Below are positions 37,020-48,225 of a DNA stretch of 64,000 nucleotides, piece by piece; position 1 is the first letter of the stretch; the number at the start of each line of letters is the position of its first letter. The notes beneath the pieces were generated by a model. The model did no database searches. It was not told the origin of the DNA and saw nothing but the letters and a program-made list of their open reading frames with translations. The position numbers and the translations under genes are program-made. Origin of the DNA: Rattus norvegicus (taxonomy: Eukaryota; Chordata; Mammalia; Rodentia; Muridae); the NCBI RefSeq assembly GCF_036323735.1, contig NC_086023.1, forward strand, positions 18,955,001 through 19,019,000, in the 5' to 3' direction.

Positions 37020-37185
37020 AATAGGGTGTGGAGGTGCATATAATGTTATCCAGCATTCAAATGGAAAGAGGAGGGTCAGAAGTTTAAGGTCATTCTTGGT
37101 TCAATGTCACCCTTGGCTACATATAAAATCCAAGGCCAGCCTGTACTACATAAAATCTTGTCTCAAAAAATAGTAGTAAAATAAT
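37020..37185 (+). repeat. B1-like SINE
   Basis: 'gtgtggaggtgcatataatg', 'ccaaggccagcctgtactac' and 'ataaaatcttgtctcaaaaa' follow B1 order, with an A-rich tail. There is an apparent extra insertion in the middle (37085-37130). Confidence 0.55.
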
Positions 37186-38448
37186 ATAAAAATAGACAAT
37201 TGCCAGGTAGAGATGCTCTTCGGTGGAGCATTCTGCATGGTGTACAGGGAGCTCCAAAGATAGGACACTTGAGTCTTTACCAAAAGTGATGGGCTCTGTG
37301 GTAGTACAGACATTTTGAGTCAGTCATGCTCTTGGAAGGAACCAAAATACACTCACTCGCTGGTTCATAAATCTGGACTTGAGAATTGTTCCGTTGGTCC
37401 ATTGTCAGTACTTTGCCTAGGATGAACACACATTTCTGATAGCCCCTTTTCTTGTCATTGTGAGCCTGAAGCAACTTAAGAGAGGAAGAATTTTCTCTGT
37501 GTCAAAAAAAGAGAGACTACTGTTTGAGATACATACAGAGTCTAACTGCCTCCAAGCTGGCAAAGAGGCCTTGCAGAAAGGATAGTAGTTAGGGTGCCTC
37601 AGAGCAGGGCCGATGTAAGAGACCATAATGAAACTTAACAGATGGCCAAGATCCAGAACATTAGGACTTTGGAAAAGCGGGCCTTAAGAAGTGCCTGAGC
37701 TTTAGTTTCCTAATCTCCCTCTGCTTTGCTGTGTGGCTTTTTTCTTTTCTGTGTGCCTTACTGCATTTATTTCCTTACCCTTAATAAAAGCCTTTCTTTA
37801 ATGGGAACAAAATGATTTAGACCAATTTTTGCTGCTTAAATATTCTTGCTTGTGTGATCTTCAACCTAATGGGTATGAGACTTATTCTGTGATCTAAAGT
37901 TTGCAAGAAATTCTACACAAGCTTGTTTCCAATGACAGTAAGTAGTCTGTTTTGAGCATTTTTCAAAAAAAAACTGCTATATGGAAATCTCCACTTCATC
38001 CTCTCCTGGTTTCACATCAGGAGTCCTAGGAGAAAGGTATCAGCCCATTACAGGGACCCTTGAGCTCCTTTAACCAAGTGAGTTCAGGAGTGCCCACTTT
38101 CCTGTTATGTGCCTTCTTGTGTTAACACTGCTGTGACTGATGTGTGTCTGGTGATTGCCCCTCCCCACAACATAGTTACTCACAAGTCCTCTTTAGACAC
38201 TAACCTGAGGTCGACTGGCATATAACAGAGCATATAACTCACAGCCTCTTATTCTGCCTCTCATGAGACAAAAGGAATCACTCAAATCCAGAAAAACCAA
38301 CTCCCTCCATGTTTCTACCCATGAAAGGCATTTCCTCTACACTTTGCCTTCATCTGGAATCCCTATATATTCACATCAAGACATGAAGACTTGGAAAGAT
38401 TCTACTTCAGATTCCCCACATAAGTTCCCTCCAATGCAACCCAAGAAA
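37186..38448. other. Unassigned sequence
   Basis: No recognisable gene or repeat. A polyadenylation-like AATAAA at about 37783 lacks an upstream gene. Confidence 0.45.
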
Positions 38449-38452
38449 GAAA

Positions 38453-38496
<44 letters not shown>

Positions 38497-38618
38497 GAGG
38501 AAGGAAAGAAAGAAAGAAGGAAAGAAAGAAAGAAGTAGGAAAGAAAGAAAGAAAGAAAGAAAGAAAGGAGGAAGGAAAGAAAGAAAGAAAGAAGGAAAGA
38601 AAGAAAGAAGTAGGAAAG

Positions 38619-38653
<35 letters not shown>

Positions 38654-38655
38654 AA
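38449..38655 (+). repeat. Polypurine (GAAA)n compound repeat with higher-order structure
   Basis: About 205 bp, almost pure purine, of GAAA units with GGAA/GGAGG variants. The variant block containing 'aaaggaggaaggaaagaaag' recurs with a period of 71 bp (38496 and 38567) and each copy is followed by 'gaagtaggaaag' (the T at 38536 and 38611). The large Ser/Phe-rich frames on the minus strand are translations of this repeat. Confidence 0.97.
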
Positions 38656-39384
38656 GATGTAGAGGGAAAAATAGTATGCAATGTAATATATAAACCATTG
38701 TCTTTCTAGTAAGAGAATTACTTTTAATACAGATCCTCTGTAGGGGAATTTTAATCCAACAACATAGCTGCTATGGCAAGGGGTCACATCCAACCACCTA
38801 GGTCTTTGTGATCCATTTGGAATGTAGACACACCACACACTTTTAATCCCTCTGGCTAATCCTGACATGCCCTTGGCACACATCTTTAAGGTAAAATTAG
38901 TTTGTAGAAGAAAGCACCCATGTTTGAACATGATTTCTAATTGAAAGGCAGACAAAATTATGAATCAGAAAAAGAGTTGACAGAATGAATCAGAGATAGG
39001 ATATGCCCAACTCTCATGAGGACAACATGTGAAAAAGAAGCTATTTAAGAGCAGCACAGGGTGAGTCAGTCAACTGGGAGTCGGTGCATTAGTGCAGAAC
39101 AATGGAGTGGGTTTGTGCAGTTCAGTGCAGGTCAGCAAAAGCAGTTGAACCCAGAGATAAGAAGGAGCCAGAAGATTAGAACAAATTGCCAGAGTTAGTT
39201 TAAGCCCAAGTAGAACAATTCAATGAGAAGCTGAGCGATGCCTTACTGAAACAGACAGCTTGGAGAGGAGTTTGAACCAGAATAGCTGAGTTAAACCAGC
39301 CAGCCAGAGTTCAGAAAGCACTAGAAAGGATGGGTTTACTCAGCAGTAAGCCTCCAAGAGGACAATATTTCATCTAGGACAGGC
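38656..39384. other. Unassigned, partly repeat-like sequence
   Basis: 39090-39320 has short recurring 'gcagttcagtgcaggtcagc'- and 'gagctgagttaaaccagcca'-like phrases, giving a degenerate repetitive texture similar to some rodent LTRs. No family assigned. Confidence 0.25.
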
Positions 39385-39452
39385 ATATTAACACACATCT
39401 TTAATTCTAGCACTTAGGAAACAGAAGGCAGGCAGATCTCTGTGAATTCTGC
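39385..39452 (+). repeat. B1 SINE fragment
   Basis: 'acacacatctttaattctag' and 'gaaggcaggcagatctctgt' are the left half of B1. The right half is missing. Confidence 0.6.
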
Positions 39453-40034
39453 CTTAAAAATATTGTAAATGAGGAATTTCGTTTGAAAATGATCATGATG
39501 AATTAGTTCAGGCTACACGTTTTTCAGGCATTCTGGAGGTAGGGGATATAATCTCAATTTTTTTCTATCTTGTGGTTGTGGAGTCCAAGTAGTACCTTAG
39601 ACCCCAGTTAGCCATGGGAGGCGATTTAGCTTCTCCCTGAGAAGAAGTTAACTTCCCAATTCAGTTGTTTGTCTGTAAAATTGGTTATCCCCAGCTATGA
39701 TTTCAAGACTTTCCCATTAGAAGCAAGGTGAACTTTTTGCCCAAATAGATGAAACTGAAGAAACTACATTTTTAAAGAGAGGATTTTTTTTCAAACTGTA
39801 TACTTTCAGGAAGAAATAATCTTGATAAAACAGCTTTTGTTCCTACAAGACGAATTGTGAAGAACATTTGTAAAACCATAAATCCCTCTTCTGGGGATAT
39901 AAATGTTCCGGGTAGCAGTAACATGTGGCCACAAACACAAAACTGGCCGTAGGTTAGAAGAACTGAGCCTGTGTTTAAGCATAGACAAGTCAAGTAATTA
40001 ACCAGGACACTGTGGTTTCATAAACTTTGAAAGA

Positions 40035-40337
40035 TATTCCTTGCCTTTTCCCAGAGAGAATTTACTTTATGGTCCCAAAGGGACCATAAAAATCTGGCCA
40101 GACAGCAAATCAGAACAGGAGACCAAAAGACAGAGGAAAGCAGCTTTCCAGACTCAGAATGGGACCAGGAACCATTCAATCGCATCCCCAGAAAACCTGA
40201 GCATGCGCACCAACTCCTCTGTTTCAGCCTCCCCCTGTCATGTTAAAACAGATGCTGGAAGGGAAATTCCCAGAGACCCTTGCAGGAATGGAAATCTGGT
40301 GAAGACCCAAGCACCAAAGAGAACAAAAATCCCATAG
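40035..40337 (+). CDS. Weak candidate exon or chance open frame, unidentified
   Basis: A good-looking splice acceptor ends at about 40054 (pyrimidine-rich 'ttccttgccttttcccag'). The frame 40041-40337 stays open for 98 codons and is rich in Ser, Lys, Arg and Asn without hydrophobic spans. A possible donor ('ctg|gtgaag') lies at about 40300. There is no recognisable domain, and no neighbouring exon was found. It may equally be a chance open frame; it contains the 25-bp palindrome at 40065-40089. Confidence 0.12.
   Translation, partial: YSLPFPRENLLYGPKGTIKIWPDSKSEQETKRQRKAAFQTQNGTRNHSIASPENLSMRTNSSVSASPCHVKTDAGREIPRDPCRNGNLVKTQAPKRTKIP
40065..40089. repeat. Perfect hairpin palindrome
   Basis: Arms 'tttatggtccc' and 'gggaccataaa' (11 bp each, exact complements) around an AAA loop. 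Confidence 0.95.
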
Positions 40338-41823
40338 TATTCTTCTGGCCTCGTTCCCTTTCGGCATTGTTGCTTTAACTATAGATCCTCCTCTCTTCTT
40401 TTCTCTGAGGCTGACTCCCTAGTTGATAACCAATGGGGAGGAAATATAGGGGATCAACAAAGAAGCAAAATACTGACAAGAACTGACAGATGAAGGCTAG
40501 TAATAAGCATCGTCCAGTGTGTTAAGCACCAACTGGGTAATCCCCATGCTAGTCATTGTAGGATAAGCAAAGCTAGCCAACAGAATAACAAGACACAAGC
40601 ACAGCTGTTACACTGTTGCAGATTCAAGTTTATCAAACAAACAAGATTTCCCAGTATGAAGTCTATTGATGACATTTAAATGTGTTGATTTTTTTCTTCT
40701 ATAGTCTTAGAAAATGAAAAGCTCATCCTAGCATTAAAGCTCTGACACAGTTGATATATTCTTAGCACAGTTAGTAAGGGATTTATGCTAAATCTTTATG
40801 AGAAAAGGAATGCAGATGTCCTGATTTAATAAGGAAGCAGACCATTTGGCTAAAATATGATCCCCACTATAAGCAGAGGCAATAAAGACATACTTTAATT
40901 TTTTTCTTACTCTTTCCTATTAATGTATATTCCCCCAAAACGGTGAAAAGGGAATTTTATCTCTTTGTGGAAGCAGCAACCAGTCCAAAAAAATATCCCC
41001 ACTGTTGCCATAGCAATCACAAATTATAGTGCCATTCTACCAGAAACCTCATTCACTTGGCCATTGAAGTTCCCCAGTGACAGTAGCTGAGAAAATTGTA
41101 ATATCAGTTGGATGAAGATGACATTGCTAAGTCTAAAATACAGAAAGACGAGAGCCAAGTCAACGTCTCAGCAGGTCAAGCCTCAGGTCACAGGCAGGGT
41201 AGTCACATGCTTAAAATATAATGTCCCAGGTGAGGTCACCTCTATAGCTGTGAAATCTACTTGTGGAAAGTGATAAGAAGAAAAGTTTGTGTCATTTTTC
41301 TTCCACTTATCTAGTGGTATTACCTCAAGAAGTATAGCTAGTAAATTTCAGATGCTCAAGTTGTTATTTATAAATAGGCAGGCAGAAATTGTGACTTAGT
41401 AGATAATGTGGACTATCAATGGTACTGGCTGTTCACATCAGACCCCTGAGAATCTTCGGTAAACTTTAATAGTTAGCTTTCATTTTTTAACTTTTGTTAT
41501 GTGCTATAACCCGTTCTTTATAATTTATTCGGTTAGCTTCCACATGGCTCCTTTGAGTAGGTACTATGGTCTGTTTGCTTTTTGAGAAATAGACTCACTA
41601 TGTAGTATTGGATATAATGAAATGCTCTGCATAGACCAAGATGCCTTAAAATCAAATTCAGCCTCCTCTCTCCCTCTCTCTGTCCCCCCCTTTCCCTCTC
41701 TATGGTAGAGCAGGACTAATACAGAGCCAGTATTGGGGCTGGACATTTACCTGAGTGGCAGACACTTGGCAAGCTGCATGAAGCCTTGGTTTCAATGCAT
41801 GCCACCACAAAAAGAAATTAAAC
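40338..41823. other. Unassigned sequence
   Basis: No recognisable gene or repeat by eye, apart from a short pyrimidine-rich stretch at 41660-41700. Confidence 0.45.
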
Positions 41824-41839
41824 TTAAAAAGTATATCAA
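41824..41839 (+). repeat. Target-site duplication, left copy, of the 41.8-49.1 kb L1 composite
   Basis: ttaaaaagtatatcaa. The partner at 49136-49151 (ttaaaaagtgtatcaa) differs at one base. Together they enclose both L1 3' ends. Confidence 0.75.
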
Positions 41840-41847
41840 GCAGAATG

Positions 41848-42629
41848 GAACTGATCCTACAGCTCTCTGAACCCAAATTCTGTGGGGGAAAAAGCTGGTG
41901 TCTCAGAAGTGTGGACAATCCTGAGACCTCAGGGGAGACAACTACTTCTGCCCACATTCCTGACCCAAGAAGAACTTGCCTAGTGCCCTCTGTGCCCTCT
42001 GGGCATGGGAACCTAGGAGCAGTCAGGGGCAGGACCCTTCGGGTTTCTGCCTGTGCTGAGAGCTAAAAGCCAGTCGCCAGGAGCACCTACACACCTGAGA
42101 GCAGAGGTAAAACCAACTCTTCTGCTCCAAGCAACCTGCGTGGTGGCCTCCAGATGCACAAAGACAGGAATAGTCTGACACAAGACTCCTCTGGTTTCTG
42201 CATGAGCCTCGAGTTGAACTGATCCCACAGCTCTCTGTATGAAAATCTCAAGGGGGAGAGAGCTGGACTCTCAGAAGTACAGACAGTCCTGAGAGCTCAG
42301 GGAAGATAACCATTTCTTCTCACATTCTTGGCCCAAGAGGAATCTGCTTGGTGCCCTCTGGATACAGGAACCTTGAGCAGTCAGGGACAAGACCCTTCCC
42401 GTTTCTGCCTGAGCCCAGAGCTGAAAGCCAGTTGCCTAGAGCTATGACACACCTGAAAGCAGAGGTAGGACCAATTCTTCTGCTCCAAGCAACCCACCTG
42501 GAGGCTTCAGAACATACAAACCCAGGAGCAGCTCTCTGTTCCAAGATGCAGCTAAAAGAAAACAGGAGGTTAAGGAGGGTCAAGCCACTGTGAGAGACAG
42601 CAAGACAAGCTAAAACCAGAGACAAATTG
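41848..42629 (+). promoter_or_regulatory. L1 5'UTR with two tandem monomers
   Basis: Unit 1 starts at 41848 and unit 2 at 42216, giving a period of 368 bp. Both begin 'gaactgatcc.acagctctctg' and share blocks such as 'agcagtcaggg', 'gtttctgcctg' and 'cttctgctccaagcaacc'. Unit 2 is truncated after about 42540, followed by a leader to ORF1. Rodent L1 promoters lie in such monomers. Confidence 0.8.
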
Positions 42630-43653
42630 ATGGTGAGAGACAAGCAAAGAAAACTAAACAGTAGAAACCAAGACTACTTGGCATCATCAGAGTCCAGTTC
42701 TACCACCAAAGCAAAGACTAGATATCCAAACACACCAGAAAAGTCAAGATTTGTATTTAAAATCACATCTCATGACGATGATAGAAGACTTTAAGAAGGG
42801 TATAAATAACTCCCTTAAAGAAATACAGGACAACACAGATTTAAAAGGGGGGGAGGAGCCCTTAAAGAGGAAACACAAAAATCCCTTAAAGAATTATAGG
42901 GAAGTACAACCAAACAGGTGAAGAAATTGAACAATCCAGGATTTAAAAATGTATCCAATAGAAACAATAAAAAAAGCACAAGAGACAGAAGAGAGAATCT
43001 CAGGGACAGAAGATACCAGAGAAAATATTCATACAACCATCAAAGAAAATGTAAAACACAAAAAGCTCTTAGACCAAAACATACAGGAAATCCAGGACAC
43101 AATGAGAAGATCAAACCTAAGGATAATAGGTATAGAAGAGAGTGAAGACTCCCAGCTCAAAGGACCAGTAAATATCTTCAACAAAATCATAGAAGAAAAC
43201 TTCCCTAACCTACAGAAAGAGATACCCATAAGCATAAAAGAAGCCTACAGAACTCCAAATAGATTGGACCAGAAAAGAAACACCTCCCGTCACATAATAG
43301 TCAAAACACCAAATGCACAAAATAAAGAAAGAATATTAAAAGCAGTAAGGGAAAAAGGTCAACTAACAAATAAAGGCAGACCTATCAGAATCAAACCAGA
43401 CTTCTCACAACACACTATGAAAGCCAGAAGATCCTGGACTGATGTCATACAGACCCTAAGAGAACACAAATGCCAGCCCAGGTTACTGTATCCTGCAAAA
43501 CTCTCAATTAACATAGATGGAGAAACCAAGATATTCCATGACAAAACCAAATTTACACAATATCTTTCTACAAATCCAGCACTACAAAGGATAATAAATG
43601 GTAAAGCCCAACATAAGGAGGCAAGCTATACCCTAGAAGAAGCAAGAAACTAA
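42630..43653 (+). pseudogene. L1 ORF1 (RNA-binding chaperone), frameshifted
   Basis: ATG at 42630 (MVRDKQRKLN...) reads 54 codons to a stop at 42792. The protein then continues in another frame from 42949 to a stop at 43651-43653, covering the end of the coiled coil, the RNA-recognition motif ('NLRIIGIEESEDSQLKGP') and the C-terminal domain ('RSWTDVIQTLREHKCQPRLL'). The coiled-coil part is short and lacks the 66-bp repeats seen in the L1 at 63245. ORF1p binds L1 RNA as a trimer; this copy cannot make it. Confidence 0.85.
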
Positions 43654-46600
43654 TCGTCTTGGCAACAAAAAAAAGAGAAGAAAAGCACACAAACATAACC
43701 TCACATCCAAATATGAATATAACAGGAAGCAATAATCACTATTCCTTAATATCTCTCAACATCAATGGCCTCAACTCCCCAATAAAAAGACATAGATTAA
43801 CAAACTGGATACGCAACGAGGACCCTGCATTCTGCTGCCTACAGGAAACACACCTCAGAGACAAAGACAGACACTACCTCAGAGTGAAAGGCTGGAAAAC
43901 AACTTTCCAAGCAAATGGTCAAAAGAAGCAAGCTGGAGTAGCCATTCTAATACCAAATAAAATCAATTTTCAACTAAAATTCATCAAAAAAGATAAGGAA
44001 GGACACTTCATATTCATCAAAGGAAAAATCCACCAAGATGAACTCTCAATCCTAAATATCTATGCCCCAAATACAAGGGCACCTACATATGTAAAATAAA
44101 CCTTACTAAAGCTCAAAGCACACATTATACCTCACACAATACCAGTAGGAGATTTCAACACCCCACTCTCATCAATGGACAGATCATGGAATCAGATATT
44201 AAACAGAGACGTAGACAGACTAACAGAAGTCATGAGCCAAATGAACTTAACAGATATTTATAGAACATTCTATCCTAAAGCAAAAGGATATACCTTCTTC
44301 TCAGCTCCTCATGATACTTTCTCCAAAATTGACCATATAATTGGTCAAAAAACGGGCCTCAACAGGTACAGAAAGATAGAAATAATCCCATGCATGCTAT
44401 CAGACCACCACGGCCTAAAGGTGGTCTTCAATAACAATAAGGGAAGAACGCCCACATATATGTGGAAGTTGAACAATGCACTACTCAAGGATAACCTGGT
44501 AAAGGAAGATATAAAGAAAGAAATTAAAAACTTTTTAGAATTTAATGAAAATGAAGGTACAACATACCCAAACTTATGGGACACAATGAAAGCTGTGCTA
44601 AGAGGAAAACTCATAGCTCTGAGTGCCTGCAGAAAGAAACAGGAAAGAGCATATGTCAGCAGCTTGACAGCACACCTAAAAGCTCTAGAACAAAAAGAAG
44701 CAAAAACACCCAGGAGGAGTAGAAGGCAGGAAATAATCAAACTCAGAGCTGAAATCAACCAAGTAGAAACAAAAAGGACCATAGAAAGAATCAACAGAAC
44801 CAAAAGTTGGTTCTTTGAGAAAATCAACAGGATCGATAAACCCTTAGCCAGACTAACGAGAGGACACAGAGAGTGTGTCCAAACTAACAAAATCAGAAAG
44901 GAAAAGGGAGACATAACTACAGATTCAGAGGAAATTCAAAAAATCATCAGATCTTATTATAAAAGCCTATATTCAACAAAACTTGAAAATCTGCAGGAAA
45001 TGGACAATTTCCTAGACAGATACCAGGTACCGAAGTTAAATCAGGAACAGATAAACCAGTTAAACAACCCCATAACTACTAAGGAAATAGAAGCAGTCAT
45101 TAAAGGTCTCCCAACCAAAAAGAGCCCAGGTCCAGACGGGTTTAGTACAGAATTCTATCAGACCTTCATAGAAGACCTCATACCAATATTATCCAGACTA
45201 TTCCACAAAATTGAAACAGATGGAGCACTACTGAATTCCTTCTATGAAGCCACAATTACTCTTATACCTAAACCACACAAAGACCCAACAAAGATAAGAG
45301 AACTTCAGACCAATTTCCCTTATGAATATCGATGCAAACATACTCTCAATAAAATTCTGGCACACACATCAAAACAATCATCCACCATGATCAAGTAGGC
45401 TTCATCCCAGGCATGCAGGGATGGTTTAATATACGGAAAACCATCAACGTGATCCATTATATAAACAAACTGAAAGAACAAAACCACATGATCATTTCAT
45501 TAGATGCTGAGAAAGCATTTGACAAAATTCAACACCCCTTCATGATAAAAGTCCTGGAAAGAATAGGAATTCAAGGCCCATGCCTAAACATAGTAAAAGC
45601 CATATACAGCAAACCAGTTGCTAACATTAAACTAAATGGATAGAAACTTGAAGCAATCCCACTAAAACCAGGGACTAGACAAGGCTGCCCACTCTCTCCC
45701 TACTTATTCAATATAGTTCTTGAACTTCTAGCCAGAGCAATCAGAGAACAAAAGAGGTCAAGGGGATTCAGATCGGAAAAGAAGTCAAAATATCACTATT
45801 TGCAGATGACATGATAGTATATTTAAGTGATCCCAAAAGTTCCACCAGAGAACTACGAAAGCTGATAAACAACTTCAGCAAAGTGGCTGGATATAAAATT
45901 AATTCAAATAAATCAGTAGCCTTCCTCTACACAAAAGAGAAACAAGCCGAGAAAGAAATTAGGGAAACGACACCCTTCATTATAGATCCAAATAATATAA
46001 AGTACCTCGGTGTGAATTTAACCAAGCAAGTAAAAGATCTGTACAATAAGAACTTCAAGACTCTGAAGAAAGAAATTGAAGAAGACCTCAGAAGATGGAA
46101 AGATCTCCCATGCTCATGGATTGGCAGGATTAATATAGTAAAAATGGCCATTCTACCAAAAGCAATCTACAGATTCAATGCAATCCCCATCAAAATACCA
46201 ATCCAATTCTTCAAAGAGTTAGACAGAACAATTTGCAAATTCATCTGGAATAACAAAAAACCCAGGATAGCTAAAACTATCCTCAACAATAAAAGGACTT
46301 CAGGGTTCACTATCCCTGAACTCAAGCAGTATTACAGAGCAATAGTGATAAAAAAAACTGCATGGTATTGGTACCGAGACAGACAGATAGACCAATGGAA
46401 CAGAATTGAAGACCCAGAAATGAACCCACACACCTATGGGCACTTGATTTTTGACAAAGGAGCCAAAACCATCAAATGGAAAAAGATAGCATTTTCAGCA
46501 AATGGTGCTGGTTCAAATGGAGGTCAACATGTAGAAGAATGCAGATTGATCCATGCTTATCACCCTGTACAAAGCTGGATCCAAGTGGACCAAGGACCTC

Positions 46601-46776
46601 CACATCAAACCAGATACACTCAAACTAATAGAAGAAAGGACACTGTGGTTAGGACAAAACGGCAACCAACAGATTAGGAAAAGATCTTTACCAATCTTAC
46701 AACCGATAGAGGCCTTATATCCAAAATATACAAAGAACTCAAGAAGTTAGACCGCAGGGAGACAAATAACCTTATT

Positions 46777-46893
46777 AAAAAATGGGGTTCCGGATTAGGG
46801 ATTTAGCTCAGTGGTAGCGCGCGTGCCTAGGAAGCGCAAGGCCCTGCATTCGGTCCCCAGCTCCGGGAAAAAAAGAACAAAAAAATGGGGTTC
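46777..46893 (+). repeat. Target-site duplication pair around the ID element
   Basis: aaaaaatggggttc at 46777-46790 and again at 46880-46893. This is L1 ORF2 sequence duplicated by insertion. Confidence 0.9.
46791..46879 (+). mobile_element. ID SINE inserted in L1 ORF2
   Basis: tRNA-Ala/BC1-derived short element: 'gatttagctcagtggtagcg' (A box), 'aggccctgcattcggtcccc' (B box), 'agctccggg' and an A-rich tail. It is flanked by the 14-bp duplication. Internal pol III boxes are present with substitutions. It lies in the same orientation as the host L1. Confidence 0.93.
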
Positions 46894-48225
46894 AGAGCTA
46901 AACAAAGAATTCACAGCTGAGGAATGCCAAATGGCTGAGAAACATCTAAAGAAATGTTCAACATCTTTAGTCATAAGGGAAATGCAAATCAAAACAACCC
47001 TGAGATTTCACCTCACACCAGTGAGAATGGCTAAGATCAAAAACTCAGGTGACAGCAGATGCTGGCGAGGATGTGGAGAAAGAGGAACACTCCTCCATTG
47101 TTGGTGGGATTGCAGACTGGTACAACCATTCTGGAAATCAGTCTGGAGGTTCCTCAGAAAATTGGACATTGAACTGCCTGAGGATCCAGCTATACCTCTC
47201 TTGGGCATATACCCAAAGATGCCCCAACATATAAAAAAGACACGTGCTCCACTATGTTCATAGCAGCCTTATTTATAATAGCCAGAAGCTGGAAAGAACC
47301 CAGATGCCCTTCAACAGAGGAATGGATACAGAAAATGTGGTACATCTACACAATGGAATATTACTCAGCTATCAAAAACAATGACTTTATGAAATTCATA
47401 GGCAAATGGTTGGAACTGGAAAATATCATCCTGAGTGAGGTAACCCAATCACAGAAAAACACACATGGTATGCACTCATTGATAAGTGGCTATTAGCCCA
47501 AATGCTTGAATTACCCTAGATGCCTAGAACACATGAAACTCAAGACAGATGATCAAAATGTGAATGCTTCACTCCTTCTTTAAAAGGGGAACAAGAATAC
47601 CTTTGGCAGGGAATAGACAGGCAAAGATTAAAACAGACACAGAAGGAACACCCATTCAGAGCCTGCCCCACATGTGTCCCATACATATACAGCCACCTAA
47701 CTGGACAAGATGGATGAAGCAAAGAAGTGCAGACAGACAGGAGCCGGCTGTAGATCTCTCCTGAGAGTCACCGACAGAATATAGCAAATACAGAGGCGAA
47801 TGCCAGCATCACACCACTGAATTGAGAACAGGACCCCCTTTGAAGGAATCAGAGAAAGAACTGGAAAGCTTGAAGGGGCTCGAGACCCCATATGAAGAAC
47901 AATACCAAGCAACCAGAGCTTCCAGGGACTAAGCCACTACCTAAAGACTATACATGGACTGTCCTTCGACTCTGACCTCATAGGTAGCAATGAATATCCT
48001 AGTAAGATCACCAGTCTAAGGGGAAGCCCTTGGTCCTGCTAAGACTGAACCCCCAGTGAAAGTGATTGTTGGGGGGAGGGCGGCAATGGGGGGAGGATGG
48101 AGAGGGAAACACCCATAAAGAAGGGTAGGGGGAGGGGTTAGGGGGATGTTGGGCAGTAAACCGGGAAAGGGAATAACACTCGAAATGTAAATAAGAAATA
48201 CTCAAGTTAATAAAGAGAAAAAAAA

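Larger units (their letters stand above)
43713..47496 (+). pseudogene. L1 ORF2 (endonuclease / reverse transcriptase), disrupted
   Basis: The usual ATG is at 43713. Endonuclease motifs are visible: 'SLNINGLN', 'CLQETHL', 'NIYAPN', then a TAA at 44097-44099, then 'GDFNT' (about 44149) and 'SDHHG' (about 44400). RT runs from about 44950 and includes 'KKSPGPDGF'. A small deletion and frameshift occur near 45361-45398 and a TAG at 45642 ('LNG*KLEAIP'). The catalytic FADD is intact at 45799-45810 but lies in a different frame from the upstream part. A 150-bp deletion near 46638 and the ID insertion follow. The C-terminal Cys motif (47060-47113, C..GC...H...C pattern) and the normal ending 'MHSLISGY' are present. 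Confidence 0.9.
41840..48225 (+). mobile_element. Near-full-length L1 (rat-type), defective
   Basis: Structure: 5'UTR of about two monomers (41848-42629), ORF1 (42630-43653, frameshifted), ORF2 (43713-47496, several breaks), 3'UTR with a G-rich tract (about 48065-48170) and a terminal 'aataaagagaaaaaaaa'. An ID SINE is inserted in ORF2. Deletions are visible: about 20 bp near 45361 in the RT domain, and about 150 bp near 46638 in ORF2 joined at a short repeat. It is followed without a gap by a second L1 3' end. Confidence 0.92.

Noticed and set aside
38376..38955. Long minus-strand frames (up to 182 codons) rich in Ser, Phe and Leu
   Set aside because: They are translations of the GAAA-type polypurine microsatellite and open in all minus frames for that reason alone.
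44345..44914. 189-codon minus-strand frame, Leu/Ser-rich, looking like a membrane protein
   Set aside because: It lies antisense to L1 ORF2; the A-rich sense strand makes antisense frames T-rich and hydrophobic. The sense strand is clearly the coding one.
46795..46870. tRNA-gene-like sequence with A and B boxes
   Set aside because: It is the head of an ID SINE inserted in L1, with a tail and target duplication. The anticodon arm is not that of a functional tRNA.
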